From Clostridia bacterium (GTDB lineage: Bacteria; Bacillota; Clostridia; Oscillospirales; CAG-272), in assembly GCA_900754175.1 (NCBI GenBank), contig CAAEBS010000146.1, positions 1-56,728 on the forward strand: DNA of 56,728 nucleotides, in the 5' to 3' direction. The position numbers and the translations under genes were made by a program. Below the pieces are notes generated by a model. It did not search any database. It was not told where the DNA came from and saw only the letters and a list, made by a program, of their open reading frames with translations. Shown here piece by piece: positions 9,746 to 18,816 of this stretch. Positions within the stretch are counted from its first letter, which is position 1, and each line of letters opens with the position of its first letter.

Positions 9746-10737
9746 TCCTTCCCCTCCCAGCCGAGAATTTCACAAAGCATTTCATACGCAACTTTTTTCT
9801 TTCCCTGCTTTTTGGAAGCATCACGCCGGGTGCAGACGTGCTCCGCACCGGTCACACGGCACCCGCATATCCAGAACGGATTTCCGTTTTCGTCGTGCTC
9901 CTCGGAAAAATCATATTCCGGCTCGCCGATGCACCCTTTCTGCCAAAGCTCCTGCAACTGGTTGATCGCCCGGTCCGGGTCGGGTGCGCCCACCTCGTCG
10001 TATGCCGTAACCAGCATACCGTTCTGCCCCAGAAATTCATAGGCGCTTTTGGCGGCAGACATTCTGGCTCTGCTCTTGGAACCGCCCTCTCCCGCAAAGC
10101 TTTTCTGCATACAGGGGAGCGTCAGCACGCAATGACAAAAGCTTCCCTTGCTTTGCCCGAATCCGTATTCCGGCAGTTTCTCGCTCTTTTTCTGGCACCA
10201 CTGCTGAATCAGAGCCACGTAGTTCTGATCGTTTTCAAATCCGTTGTCCAGATAATACCCCGGGTCCAGCAGACAGTCCACCACGCTCTCAAGCTGTAAA
10301 AAATCCCAGCCGGAATCCACCGCAACCGCCCCGAGAATCGCCTCAAACAGATCCTCTTTTACCGGCGCTTCGTTTTCCACGTGATTCTGCCGGTCGCCCT
10401 TGCCCATGATCAGATATTCCTGTAAGCCGAATATCTCCACTCTTCCGGACAGCATTTTCCGCTCCACCAGCTTCTGCTTCAGCGCCGTCAGCCTGCCCTC
10501 CGCCTGCTTCGACGAGTACTCACCCACCCCGTTCAGCCGCCCGTAAAAAGCGTCCAGCGTCTTTACCGCAATAACGTCCAGGACCTTGTCCCCGATGAAT
10601 TCCAGAACCTCGTTGTTGCCGCACTCCGGATTCTCCTGCGAATACGATCGCCGGGTAAATGCCTGCTGCAACAGCTTTTTGTTCTGAAAAGTATAGCCGA
10701 TCTGGGTCTCGATGTGACGGATAATTTCTGCGTTCAT
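9742..10737 (-). CDS. rnc: RNase III with two dsRNA-binding domains
   Basis: This 331-residue protein is read from the ATG at 10737, which has AAGGAGG 10 bases upstream; an in-frame TTG further upstream (10887) lacks such a site. The RNase III signature 'NNEVLEFIGDKVL' (residues 41-53; E43, E46, D50) and the second acidic pair 'EDLFEA' (D129, E132) match the metal-binding residues of active class I enzymes, so dsRNA cleavage is expected. Unusually, the C-terminus carries two dsRBD-like modules (about 168-240 and 258-325) where ordinary RNase III has one. The product may be a second, specialised RNase III rather than the housekeeping enzyme. It is co-transcribed with the XRE gene from a consensus promoter at 10951-10979, which leaves a leader of about 200 nt. 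Confidence 0.85.
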   Translation of the reverse strand: MNAEIIRHIETQIGYTFQNKKLLQQAFTRRSYSQENPECGNNEVLEFIGDKVLDVIAVKTLDAFYGRLNGVGEYSSKQAEGRLTALKQKLVERKMLSGRVEIFGLQEYLIMGKGDRQNHVENEAPVKEDLFEAILGAVAVDSGWDFLQLESVVDCLLDPGYYLDNGFENDQNYVALIQQWCQKKSEKLPEYGFGQSKGSFCHCVLTLPCMQKSFAGEGGSKSRARMSAAKSAYEFLGQNGMLVTAYDEVGAPDPDRAINQLQELWQKGCIGEPEYDFSEEHDENGNPFWICGCRVTGAEHVCTRRDASKKQGKKKVAYEMLCEILGWEGKE

Positions 10738-10950
10738 ATAAAAACAGCCTCCTTGTTTTTCGTACAAGAAGGCATAGATATAGCCCGACAAAGCCCACTT
10801 CACCCGTGCGCTCCCATCGGGCACCAGAAAATAAACGGAGTTACATAAATCACTTTCATTTGATAAGACCCACTTGCATAGATCCAATCAAATATTTTTG
10901 TTTTATGTCAAGCCATTTAGATCCTCGTTCCCGACCTTCCTGACACTATC

Positions 10951-10979
10951 ATTATATCAGATAAAATTTACTTTGTCAA
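10951..10979 (-). promoter_or_regulatory. Consensus promoter of the RNase III-XRE operon
   Basis: TTGACA (10974-10979), a 17-base spacer and TATAAT (10951-10956). The predicted start is near 10944. Confidence 0.9.
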
Positions 10980-10981
10980 GT

Positions 10982-11014
10982 GGTTTCAGGTAACCGTTTT
11001 GGTTACCTGAAACC
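10982..11014 (-). promoter_or_regulatory. Perfect 14-bp inverted repeat abutting the -35 box
   Basis: GGTTTCAGGTAACC and its exact complement are separated by 5 bases and lie 2 bases upstream of the -35 box of the RNase III operon. They are also 55 bases after the recQ stop. No U-tract follows, so this looks more like an operator than a terminator. An RNA hairpin at the recQ 3' end is the alternative. Confidence 0.55.
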
Positions 11015-11068
11015 GGGAAATATGGTGTACTCCGTATCTGAAATTTCAATCGCAGACGCCCTGAAGGC

Positions 11069-12898
11069 TCACACCTTTTTCGACGTCTTTTCGTACTCCC
11101 GTATCCGTGCCGTAAAAATTCCGCCGTAAAGATCTCTTTTTGCCTGCCCGACGCCGTTGACCTCAGTGAATTCCGCAAGAGTCGTGGGGCGCTTGACGCA
11201 CATATCCCTTAAAGTGGCGTCGGAAAAGACGATGTACGCCGGCACGTCCTGCTCCCTGGCAAGCTGAAGACGGAGCCGTTTCAGCGCTTCAAACAGCGAA
11301 TAGTCAAAATCCCCCACAACCTCCCGGGGCTTTTTCTCTTCTGCGGCAGGCTTTGGTTTGATCGCTTTCATCAACAGCCGAATATCGCCGTGCAACACCT
11401 CCTGCGCCTGCGGCGTTACGTTCAGGACCGGATATTCATCCCCCCTGGTGCAAAGATACCCCTTTTCCTCCAGATAATCCATCCTGTCCCGGATCTCCCT
11501 CTCGGACATGGATTTTAAGATTCCGTACGTTGACAGGTTCTGCAAGCCAAACGACTGCAAGCGTGCGTTCTGACTTCCACGCAGGATATCGCAGATCATC
11601 TTTTTTCCGAAGTGCTGTCCGCTCCGGATTACGCAGGAAAGGATTTTCTGTGCGTCCTCCGTAATATCCACCGTTTCCGCATTAGACAGACAGTTGGAAC
11701 AGTTTCCGCATACCGATGCGCTTTTCTCGCCGAAGTACCGCAAAATGGAGTGCCGCAGGCAGTCGCCGGTTGTGCAGTAAAAAGTCATCTGCTTCAGACG
11801 TTCCATATCCCGCTCCCGCAGAATCTGCCGTTCTTCCTCCGGCAGATCGGAGACTTCGTCGGCTTTTGCAATCAGAAAACGGTCGGTTACCACGTCCTGC
11901 GGGCTGTAAAGCAAAATACAATCCGCCTTTTCTCCGTCCCGTCCGGCACGCCCGGCTTCCTGATAATAGCTTTCAATATCTTTCGGCATATTGTAGTGAA
12001 TGACAAACGCCACGTCTGATTTGTCGATCCCCATGCCGAACGCATTGGTCGCCACGATGATATCCACCCTGCCGTAAATAAAATCTTCCTGATTCTTTCT
12101 GCGCTCGTCGTCCGGAAGCCCCGCATGATACTGCGTGGCGGATATCCCGTTCCGGCAAAGAAGATCGCAGACCTCCTCCACCTTTTTCCTGGTAGAGGCA
12201 TAAACGATGCCCGAACTGCCGGAATGTTCCCGGATCCACGACAACAGCCTTTCCGGCTTTGACGTCGGCTTTTCCACACCGAAGAAAAGATTGGGACGGT
12301 CAAATCCGGTTGTGATGCAAAACGGTTCCCGCAATGCCAGAAGCGTTTCAATGTCCGCCCTGACCTTGTCCGTGGCGGTTGCGGTAAATGCGCCCACCGT
12401 AGGTCTTTCCGGCAATCCGGAAATGAACTCGGCTATTTTCAGATAGGACGGTCTGAAATTCTGTCCCCACTGCGACACGCAGTGCGCCTCGTCCACGATC
12501 ACCAGAGAAACCGGAACCTGACGGCAGACGTTCAGGAAGTCCGACGACGACAGCCGCTCCGGCGCCACGTACACCAGCTGATACCTGTGATCCCGGATGT
12601 TCTGAATCACCTTGGCGTACTGCCCCGCCGCCAACGTGCTGTTGACGTATGCCGCACCGACGCCGGATTGCGTAAGCCCCTCCACCTGATCCTTCATCAG
12701 CGATATCAGAGGGGAGATCACGATCGTGATGCCCTCTTTCATCAGCGCCGGCACCTGATAGCACAGCGATTTTCCCGCTCCGGTCGGCATCACGCACAAA
12801 ACGTCCTGCCCGGACAGAATGGTGTCAATGACTGTCTCCTGCCCCTCCCGGAACGTACTGTGCCCGAAATATCTTTTCAATACTTCCCGCTTGGTCAA
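11069..12898 (-). CDS. recQ: ATP-dependent DNA helicase RecQ
   Basis: This is a 609-residue RecQ helicase that unwinds DNA 3'-5' during recombination and repair. In order it has an N-terminal helicase core with Walker A 'MPTGAGKS' near residue 40 and 'VDEAHCVSQWG' near 135, helicase motif VI 'QEAGRAGRDG', an RQC region with the zinc cluster 'CLRHSILRYF...CGNCSNC' (about 370-395), and a C-terminal HRDC domain (about 525-590, 'LREM'-like 'TLRDM'). The start is TTG at 12898, chosen because GGAGG sits 7 bases upstream and overlaps the stop codon of the preceding giant helicase gene (12901). The two are therefore tightly coupled. Both products carry a RecQ module, which is unusual within one operon. 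Confidence 0.95.
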   Translation of the reverse strand: MTKREVLKRYFGHSTFREGQETVIDTILSGQDVLCVMPTGAGKSLCYQVPALMKEGITIVISPLISLMKDQVEGLTQSGVGAAYVNSTLAAGQYAKVIQNIRDHRYQLVYVAPERLSSSDFLNVCRQVPVSLVIVDEAHCVSQWGQNFRPSYLKIAEFISGLPERPTVGAFTATATDKVRADIETLLALREPFCITTGFDRPNLFFGVEKPTSKPERLLSWIREHSGSSGIVYASTRKKVEEVCDLLCRNGISATQYHAGLPDDERRKNQEDFIYGRVDIIVATNAFGMGIDKSDVAFVIHYNMPKDIESYYQEAGRAGRDGEKADCILLYSPQDVVTDRFLIAKADEVSDLPEEERQILRERDMERLKQMTFYCTTGDCLRHSILRYFGEKSASVCGNCSNCLSNAETVDITEDAQKILSCVIRSGQHFGKKMICDILRGSQNARLQSFGLQNLSTYGILKSMSEREIRDRMDYLEEKGYLCTRGDEYPVLNVTPQAQEVLHGDIRLLMKAIKPKPAAEEKKPREVVGDFDYSLFEALKRLRLQLAREQDVPAYIVFSDATLRDMCVKRPTTLAEFTEVNGVGQAKRDLYGGIFTARIREYEKTSKKV

Positions 12899-12900
12899 TT

Positions 12901-15900
12901 TTAAACCTCCGTATCCGTCACGTCAGCCTTCCGACGATCGATGACAAAACTCTTTTTCTCTTTCCTTTCAAAATGCAGATCCGGCAGGAGCACCGCCGTC
13001 TCCCTGGTATCCTCTTCCTTTTTCCAAGCAACGACAAACCGGACGTTGGCACTGACCGGACAGTATCCTTTCTTTTCAAGCTCCTCCAATCGTGCCATAC
13101 ACGCCTTTGACAGTTTGGCTACTTTTACAGGGTACCCTCCAAGCGTAGCAAACAAAAATCCCTGTCCGAAAGAAAGAGCCGCTCCGCTATGCAACTTTAA
13201 GATCTGTTCCTTTTTTCCCTTGAAAAAGTCCAGTACAACGTCTCTGTGGGTCAACTGAAGCGACAGCTCCTGTGGCTCCGGGTATTGCGTTGTATCGACG
13301 AACCGCCCGATTCCGGCTCCTTCATATGCATCGAAAATCCCGGTGTTGCAGTGAACATACAAATTGTCCTTTGCCCTCGTCATACCGACATAAAGCTTTC
13401 GCCGCCCGGCATCGTCACAAAGCTGTTCCCGGTTCAGAAGCAACCACACGCTGTCAAACTCTCTGCCCTTGGATTTATGTATCGTGGAAACGAATACGGT
13501 TTCCCGGTCATCGGTGTAAAAGTCCTCAAACTGAGACTCTTTTATGAACTCCTCAAGATCGCTCCGGTATTTGCTGTAAGAATTGACTTTTTCAAAATCC
13601 GAAATCATGTTTCGGACGTTCTCAAGGCAGGCACTGTCGGAATACGTCTCTTCCAAAGCCTGCTTTGCCTGATTCCACAGGTCGTTGCTGATAACCGGTG
13701 TTCTGAGCCTTTTATCAATCGTATGCAAAAAGAAGCGAACCTCTGCCAGATTATACAGCCGGAATCCGTCGAGCGACTGGATCAGTTTTGCACGAATACC
13801 GTTTTTGAGAAGCAAGCCGAGCACACATAGCGCATCTTCATTGGTACCGGTCAGGACACACGCCCTTCCGCCACGATAGTTTTCCATGATCTGCCGCACG
13901 ATCGGTTCTTCCATGTTATTGCAGGTGTGTCGTACGATCTGCACAATTCCGTTTTCTCTCTGCACCGCCTCAATCGGATTCTGCTTCATGCGATTTCCAA
14001 TCCCCTCGGCGAAACGGTTGGCAAGCGCTACAATATTTGCCTTACTGCGATAATTTTCCACCAATTCATACCGGGTGGCACCGTAATCATGGATCAATTG
14101 TCGCATAAATGCGGAATCAGAACCACGGAATTCATAAATATTCTGGTCATCGTCTCCCACAGCAATCACACGCATATCGTCATTGTTACGTATCAGCGCC
14201 TGAATCAGAGAAAATTCATCTGCGTCCATATCCTGTGCCTCGTCAATTACAAGAACGCTTTTGGTAATCCTCCCCTGCTCCACCTCGCCGTTTGCAATCA
14301 TCTGCGCCGCATCGTGCACCACGTTTTCCACGCCGTCCAGACTGCCGATCTTACCCAGCAGATCAAAACAATAAGAATGAAAGGTCTTGATCTCCACAAA
14401 ATTTGCCGCATTTCCGATCAAAGCCATCAGACGCTTTTTGAATTCGGTTGCCGCCGCCCGTGAAAAAGTCACCATAAGAAGCTGTTCGTGTTTGACATCT
14501 TCCAGAAGGAGCAAAGACGCCAGTTTATGAACAAGCACTCTTGTCTTTCCGCTTCCGGGACCAGCCGCAACCACGATATACCGGGAATCCGCATCGTTTA
14601 TAATCTGCGACTGCATATCCGAAAGCTCACCGAATAACTGATGATATTTTTCCGGTGTAATGTTCCGGTTGATATCCTTTGCCCTCTCCCCTTTGAAATA
14701 CTTAGCGATAAAACGTTTGAAATCCATTCCGAAATAATCCCGGACAAACTGAAGAGCGGCGTCATAATCCCGGACCATCAGGTTTGCATATTCGCCGACG
14801 ATATGGATCTGCTGGATCTTCTGCTTATAATACTCGCTGAGCGTCCGGTAATCCTCCGCTTTATATCGGATCTTGTTATCAAGAATTAACCGTTTTACCT
14901 CCATGCCGTTGTAAAGAACCAGGAAACCGCCCTCAAGCTTCATCGAGCCGATTTTGGAAAGATACAGGAGAGCGTCCTCCACGTCTGTAAGCATCGTTCC
15001 GGAAACGTCAAAATCAGCCCCCATGTTGGGTTCATTGATGTATTTCTGCCAAAGCCCGACCAGAGAAAACTGTACCGGCGCACTTTCCTGCCCACCCTCG
15101 ACAGTCTGTGCCATTTCATAGAGTTCTTTTACCAGGAACCGACAAACATCAACTCTGCGCCGGAATTTTTCAAGCAGTCTCGGAATTTCCATTGTAGGCA
15201 CCGCCAAGGTATGCGGCGTCGGCTCGGACGTATCGTCATCCGGGTTCCTCTCCTTACTTCCTTTGGAAATGTACCCTTTGATCGTCAGATAGTACAGAAG
15301 CGTGCGGAGATTTTTAACCGAGGAAGCCGTGATTCCGGCGTTTTGCGCCGCCTCATTGAGCTCTTTCAGAGACAGGTCTGACCCCTGCTCCGATATATGG
15401 CTCAGCAGAAATTCTTCCAGCTTTATAAAGCGGTTCAGAATCTGCGCCGACCGGTTTTCGGTATCAGATCTCATAATATAAGCCGACATATCCATTGAGT
15501 CAGCAAGCAAACCATCCTGCCGCATCAGATTGACAGACGTCACAACGTCTGCTTTCGGGATTCCCAGAATATCCGCAAGATAGTCCACCCGGGACTCCGC
15601 ATCATCATTCCCCGCCTCCGCAATACTCCGACTGGAGATCAGGGACTTGATGATCCGCTTTGCGTTTTCCTTTTGCTTGTCGTCGAAAAGCGGCGACTTT
15701 TCGATTCTGAACGAAGCCTCCGCCATGTTTTTTGCAAGGATACTGGTAGCATAGACGTGCGGAACATTTTTCCCACGTTTTACATATCCGGCATTTTCAA
15801 GCGCCGCAACTGCTGTCTTGACACGGGTCTCGATCTCCTTTATCGAATCGTCCCATCCCGCCTGCCTGGCGATCTCCAAAGCAGAACAGCATACCCACGG

Positions 15901-17790
15901 CTTTTCCCTCGTCAACTCCTTCAGCGCCTTCCAGACCTGTTGGATCTCGCTGATACTGAGTTTGGTCTGATTCAGAAGCATAAAGTGCTTATCCAGGTCA
16001 TTGTCGTTGAACAACACGTAGCATTCCGCCTGCAAACTGGGATCCCGACCGGCTCTGCCCGCCTCCTGCACGTAATTTTCCAGGGAGTCGGAAATGTCGT
16101 AGTGAACAACCAGGCGGACGTCCTTTTTGTCCACTCCCATACCAAACGCAGAGGTAGCCACAATGATTTTTACCCGGTTCTGAATAAAAGCTTCCTGATT
16201 TGCAATTTTTTCGTTCGGATCCATCTTTCCGTTGAAAGGCTTTGCGGGGAAACCGTCGCTTGTCAGCTTTTCCGCAATCTGGATCGTTCTTTTCGTGAGG
16301 GAAACGTACACGATAGTCGGGCAGTTCTTTTGCTCGATAAGCGCACGGAGCGCATTGTATTTTTCGTCATCGGTTTCTTTGTACAAAACCGTATAATGGA
16401 GGTTTTCACGATCCGCCGTGGAAGTAAACAGCTCCAGTGCAACACCAAGCTTTACCCGGAAATAATCGCAGATATCGGTAATGACCTTCTGTTTTGCCGT
16501 AGCGGTAAAGCAGGACACCGGAACCGGCGTTTTCATTTGTTTTTTCTTCTGGTACTCTTTTATAAAATCGCCAATATACAGGTAATCCACACGGAAATCC
16601 TGCCCCCATGCGGAAAAGCAGTGCGCTTCATCGATGACAAAACGCACCACGTTGCGGGAAAGAAGCAGTTTCTCAATGGTCCGGGAACGCAATTGTTCCG
16701 GAGAAATGTACAAAAGAGTTGCCAGACCGCTCTCCACCCGTTCCAGCGCTTCCGACCGCTCGATCGGGCTGAGCAGACCGTTGACCGTAACGGCGTCCAC
16801 CAGTCCTTTTTCATTCAGATTGTCAACCTGATCCTTCATCAGGGACTGAAGCGGCGAGATGACGACTGTCAGCCCATGAGCGCACTCCCCTGCCATAAGA
16901 GCCGGCAACTGAAAGGTAATGGATTTTCCGCCTCCCGTCGGAAAGACCGCCAACAAGGATTTTCCGTCAACTGCTGCCTGCGCCGCACGCTCCTGCAACG
17001 GTTCTCCGTTATAGGTACGGAAATTGTCGTACCCGAAAAACTGTTTCAGCTTTTTATGAATATCAAGTCTGTCTCTGCAATAGGCACAACCGTCTTTGCA
17101 GGGGGTATGACAAAGATATCGGACGATATTATCAATTCTCGGAAAGTTTTTAGTCAGCCACGGCGGCGTTACGGAATGGTAATCCGAAGCGCTGATCAGA
17201 GCGAGCGCATACGCAAGCTCCACAGGATAATGCCGCACCATCAGCTCCACATCCGAATTTTTGCAGATCCTCCCTTTATATTCCTTGCGGATCCATCCGG
17301 CAACGTCAGAGCGTTCCGGCGTAACGCCAACGTAATCAAAAAAGCCTTTGAATTCCTCACGATCGTACAACAGGCAACTATATATCTGTTTTCTTCTGTA
17401 AGAAAGCTCGTGAAAAGTATTGACCTCATCTGCAAACAACTGCATTGCCTTTTCGGCGTCGTTCAAAGGATTGTTAAGCTGATCGGACAAAATCTTGTCG
17501 TCCTTCAAAAGGCGATGATACGGTCGGCACGGAAACAAAAGCGGAGACAGATAAAGCGTGTCAACCGGCTTGGCACGCAACGGCTTATCAAAATGCGGCG
17601 TCAGATACAAAAGGTCATGATGAACGATATTGTGCCCACAGATAAAGTCCGCATCCGAGACAAAATCATAAAATTTTGGCACAGAAAGCGCATGAAAAGA
17701 AGACCGGTCCTCCTTTATCGCCCCAAGATCCTTTATTTTTTTGTCCTCCACACCGATTTCACTATCAATGAACACGATAGACTTTGCCAT
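12901..17790 (-). CDS. Giant DnaQ-like exonuclease / RecQ / UvrD helicase fusion
   Basis: The 1629-residue product is read from the ATG at 17790, which has AAAGGAG 7 bases upstream; an earlier in-frame ATG at 17850 has no ribosome site. Module 1 (about 1-160) is a DnaQ/DEDD-type 3'-5' exonuclease with 'FIDSEIG' (D9, E11), 'GHNIVHHDLLYL' and 'NPLNDAEKAM'; the His normally before the last Asp is missing. Module 2 (about 245-620) is a RecQ core with Walker A 'PTGGGKS' near 283, 'IDEAHC' near 387 and 'QEAGRAGRD'. Winged-helix-like linker sequence follows. Module 3 (about 1065-1480) is a UvrD/PcrA core with 'AAGPGSGKTR' near 1078, 'IDEAQD' near 1184 and 'YVGMTRAKDN' near 1468. Two motors and a nuclease in one chain suggest DNA repair or anti-invader DNA processing. 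The role is inferred. Confidence 0.9.
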   Translation of the reverse strand: MAKSIVFIDSEIGVEDKKIKDLGAIKEDRSSFHALSVPKFYDFVSDADFICGHNIVHHDLLYLTPHFDKPLRAKPVDTLYLSPLLFPCRPYHRLLKDDKILSDQLNNPLNDAEKAMQLFADEVNTFHELSYRRKQIYSCLLYDREEFKGFFDYVGVTPERSDVAGWIRKEYKGRICKNSDVELMVRHYPVELAYALALISASDYHSVTPPWLTKNFPRIDNIVRYLCHTPCKDGCAYCRDRLDIHKKLKQFFGYDNFRTYNGEPLQERAAQAAVDGKSLLAVFPTGGGKSITFQLPALMAGECAHGLTVVISPLQSLMKDQVDNLNEKGLVDAVTVNGLLSPIERSEALERVESGLATLLYISPEQLRSRTIEKLLLSRNVVRFVIDEAHCFSAWGQDFRVDYLYIGDFIKEYQKKKQMKTPVPVSCFTATAKQKVITDICDYFRVKLGVALELFTSTADRENLHYTVLYKETDDEKYNALRALIEQKNCPTIVYVSLTKRTIQIAEKLTSDGFPAKPFNGKMDPNEKIANQEAFIQNRVKIIVATSAFGMGVDKKDVRLVVHYDISDSLENYVQEAGRAGRDPSLQAECYVLFNDNDLDKHFMLLNQTKLSISEIQQVWKALKELTREKPWVCCSALEIARQAGWDDSIKEIETRVKTAVAALENAGYVKRGKNVPHVYATSILAKNMAEASFRIEKSPLFDDKQKENAKRIIKSLISSRSIAEAGNDDAESRVDYLADILGIPKADVVTSVNLMRQDGLLADSMDMSAYIMRSDTENRSAQILNRFIKLEEFLLSHISEQGSDLSLKELNEAAQNAGITASSVKNLRTLLYYLTIKGYISKGSKERNPDDDTSEPTPHTLAVPTMEIPRLLEKFRRRVDVCRFLVKELYEMAQTVEGGQESAPVQFSLVGLWQKYINEPNMGADFDVSGTMLTDVEDALLYLSKIGSMKLEGGFLVLYNGMEVKRLILDNKIRYKAEDYRTLSEYYKQKIQQIHIVGEYANLMVRDYDAALQFVRDYFGMDFKRFIAKYFKGERAKDINRNITPEKYHQLFGELSDMQSQIINDADSRYIVVAAGPGSGKTRVLVHKLASLLLLEDVKHEQLLMVTFSRAAATEFKKRLMALIGNAANFVEIKTFHSYCFDLLGKIGSLDGVENVVHDAAQMIANGEVEQGRITKSVLVIDEAQDMDADEFSLIQALIRNNDDMRVIAVGDDDQNIYEFRGSDSAFMRQLIHDYGATRYELVENYRSKANIVALANRFAEGIGNRMKQNPIEAVQRENGIVQIVRHTCNNMEEPIVRQIMENYRGGRACVLTGTNEDALCVLGLLLKNGIRAKLIQSLDGFRLYNLAEVRFFLHTIDKRLRTPVISNDLWNQAKQALEETYSDSACLENVRNMISDFEKVNSYSKYRSDLEEFIKESQFEDFYTDDRETVFVSTIHKSKGREFDSVWLLLNREQLCDDAGRRKLYVGMTRAKDNLYVHCNTGIFDAYEGAGIGRFVDTTQYPEPQELSLQLTHRDVVLDFFKGKKEQILKLHSGAALSFGQGFLFATLGGYPVKVAKLSKACMARLEELEKKGYCPVSANVRFVVAWKKEEDTRETAVLLPDLHFERKEKKSFVIDRRKADVTDTEV

Positions 17791-17824
17791 GAGACACTCC
17801 TTTTGTTCAGGTAATATGGCGCTT

Positions 17825-18625
17825 TTAAAATTCAACTCTGTTAATTTCATCTGATATTTCAGTTAAGCTTTCATAACTTCCCTTTTCGTTTAAAAAAGCC
17901 TGAACTGTTTTTTTGCCCTGAAGATTAACACTCTCGGTATACATATTGTGTTTTCGGGTATAAAGCCTGCAATTATTAAAATTTACTTCCGCATTGATCA
18001 ACGGCAAAACAACCGCAAAGTGCCTTTTCAGCAAATCCATTTGCCCTTCCGTTATTCTGGGAAAATAAGTAGACACTACATTCCAGATCCCATGACTTAC
18101 AAGTAAAAAATAATCAGTATAATTCGTCACAATAAAAACATTATTCGCTCCTGTTTTGACCGCTAAGTTCAAGGAGTACAAACTATTCCTTCTATTAAAG
18201 ACCTCGGATTTCGGATATCTATGTAATCGATTTTCACGGCATGAATAAAAGTCAAAGCACTGTACATTCCCCGAAAGATCGACGGTGGGGATGATAATAC
18301 TATTGCGCATCTTATCGCAATAAGTTCCCGAGTTGGACTTAAAAACCAAGTGATACTTTTCGGCTTCTTCCTGTTGTTGAGAGGTAGAAAAAACTTTCCT
18401 CGTCAAATAAGGGTCACCATCATGAAAACCTAAACCAAGCTTTGTTATTTCCCGAAAGGAAAGATTATACTTATTCTTTAAAAATGAAAAAGCTGCCTGC
18501 GACTTCGGATTCATCTTCCATTGGGAATAATACAATTTTGCCGCCGTGCGCATCATATTCTCTCGTGATTTTAAAATTGTACTCTTTTTTTCCTCCAATG
18601 TATAGGTATCCCCTTCACCACTCAT
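17825..18625 (-). CDS. DnaG-primase-like protein with degenerate Toprim site
   Basis: This is a 266-residue protein with no zinc-binding or helicase-binding domain. Residues about 30-215 align by eye with the RNA-polymerase core and Toprim fold of DnaG. 'FSFLKNKYNLSFREITKLGL' (47-66) resembles the 'YL..RGls...i..F.iG' segment. 'SEVFNRRNSLYSLNLA' (140-155) corresponds to the DnaG 'SPET.IFHKGRQLYGLYEA' region, and 'IVTNYTDYFLLVSHGI' (165-180) to 'VVEGYMDVVAL.Q.GI'. The catalytic Glu of EGYMD is Thr167, and the DxD block is 'LINAE' (209-213), so metal-dependent primer synthesis looks lost. It may serve as a DNA-binding or scaffolding partner of the helicase encoded next. It heads the operon, with a promoter at 18663-18691. 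The fold assignment rests on visual comparison only. Confidence 0.6.
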   Translation of the reverse strand: MSGEGDTYTLEEKKSTILKSRENMMRTAAKLYYSQWKMNPKSQAAFSFLKNKYNLSFREITKLGLGFHDGDPYLTRKVFSTSQQQEEAEKYHLVFKSNSGTYCDKMRNSIIIPTVDLSGNVQCFDFYSCRENRLHRYPKSEVFNRRNSLYSLNLAVKTGANNVFIVTNYTDYFLLVSHGIWNVVSTYFPRITEGQMDLLKRHFAVVLPLINAEVNFNNCRLYTRKHNMYTESVNLQGKKTVQAFLNEKGSYESLTEISDEINRVEF

Positions 18626-18662
18626 ATGCCGTTTTCCACCTTATGTAAAATCTTATACTTAC

Positions 18663-18691
18663 AGTATATCATAAAATCTGACTATTTTCAA
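18663..18691 (-). promoter_or_regulatory. Promoter of the primase-like / helicase operon
   Basis: TTGAAA (18686-18691), a 17-base spacer and TATACT (18663-18668), reading toward the primase-like gene. Start near 18656. Confidence 0.8.
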
Positions 18692-18753
18692 TCCTTTTTT
18701 TACCAAAAGTGTGAAATTCCGCTTGGAACAAAATATTTTTCATTTTCTTTTTT

Positions 18754-18790
18754 AACCCGGACAGCCGTTGTCCGGGTTAGCTTTTAAAAT
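18754..18790 (+). promoter_or_regulatory. Shared regulatory promoter element, copy C
   Basis: The palindrome AACCCGGACA-GCCGT-TGTCCGGGTT (18754-18778) contains GACAGCCGTTGTCC (18760-18773). A -10-like TAAAAT starts exactly 25 bp after the G of GACAGC (18785-18790). No TTGACA-like -35 is present. Copies A (26244-26274) and B (32977-33007) have the same block at the same 25-bp spacing. The upstream AAATATTTTT tract lies 11 bp, about one helical turn, further away here than in A and B. A terminator reading was rejected because no gene ends nearby. Confidence 0.7.
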
Positions 18791-18816
18791 GGTGGTGGAA
18801 TGGAGGTGAGCGGAAG

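Noticed and set aside
10738..10887. 50-residue N-terminal extension of RNase III
   Set aside because: It would start at TTG without ribosome site and covers the AAGGAGG of the ATG at 10737; RNase III family proteins begin where that ATG places them.
15673..17814. A 713-codon plus-strand open frame opposite the giant helicase gene
   Set aside because: It is antisense to well-defined RecQ and exonuclease motifs, without ribosome site or recognisable domains.
18754..18778. Hairpin read as an intrinsic terminator
   Set aside because: No gene ends upstream on either strand within range, and its position relative to the -10 is identical to the two other shared elements, so an operator is the better reading.
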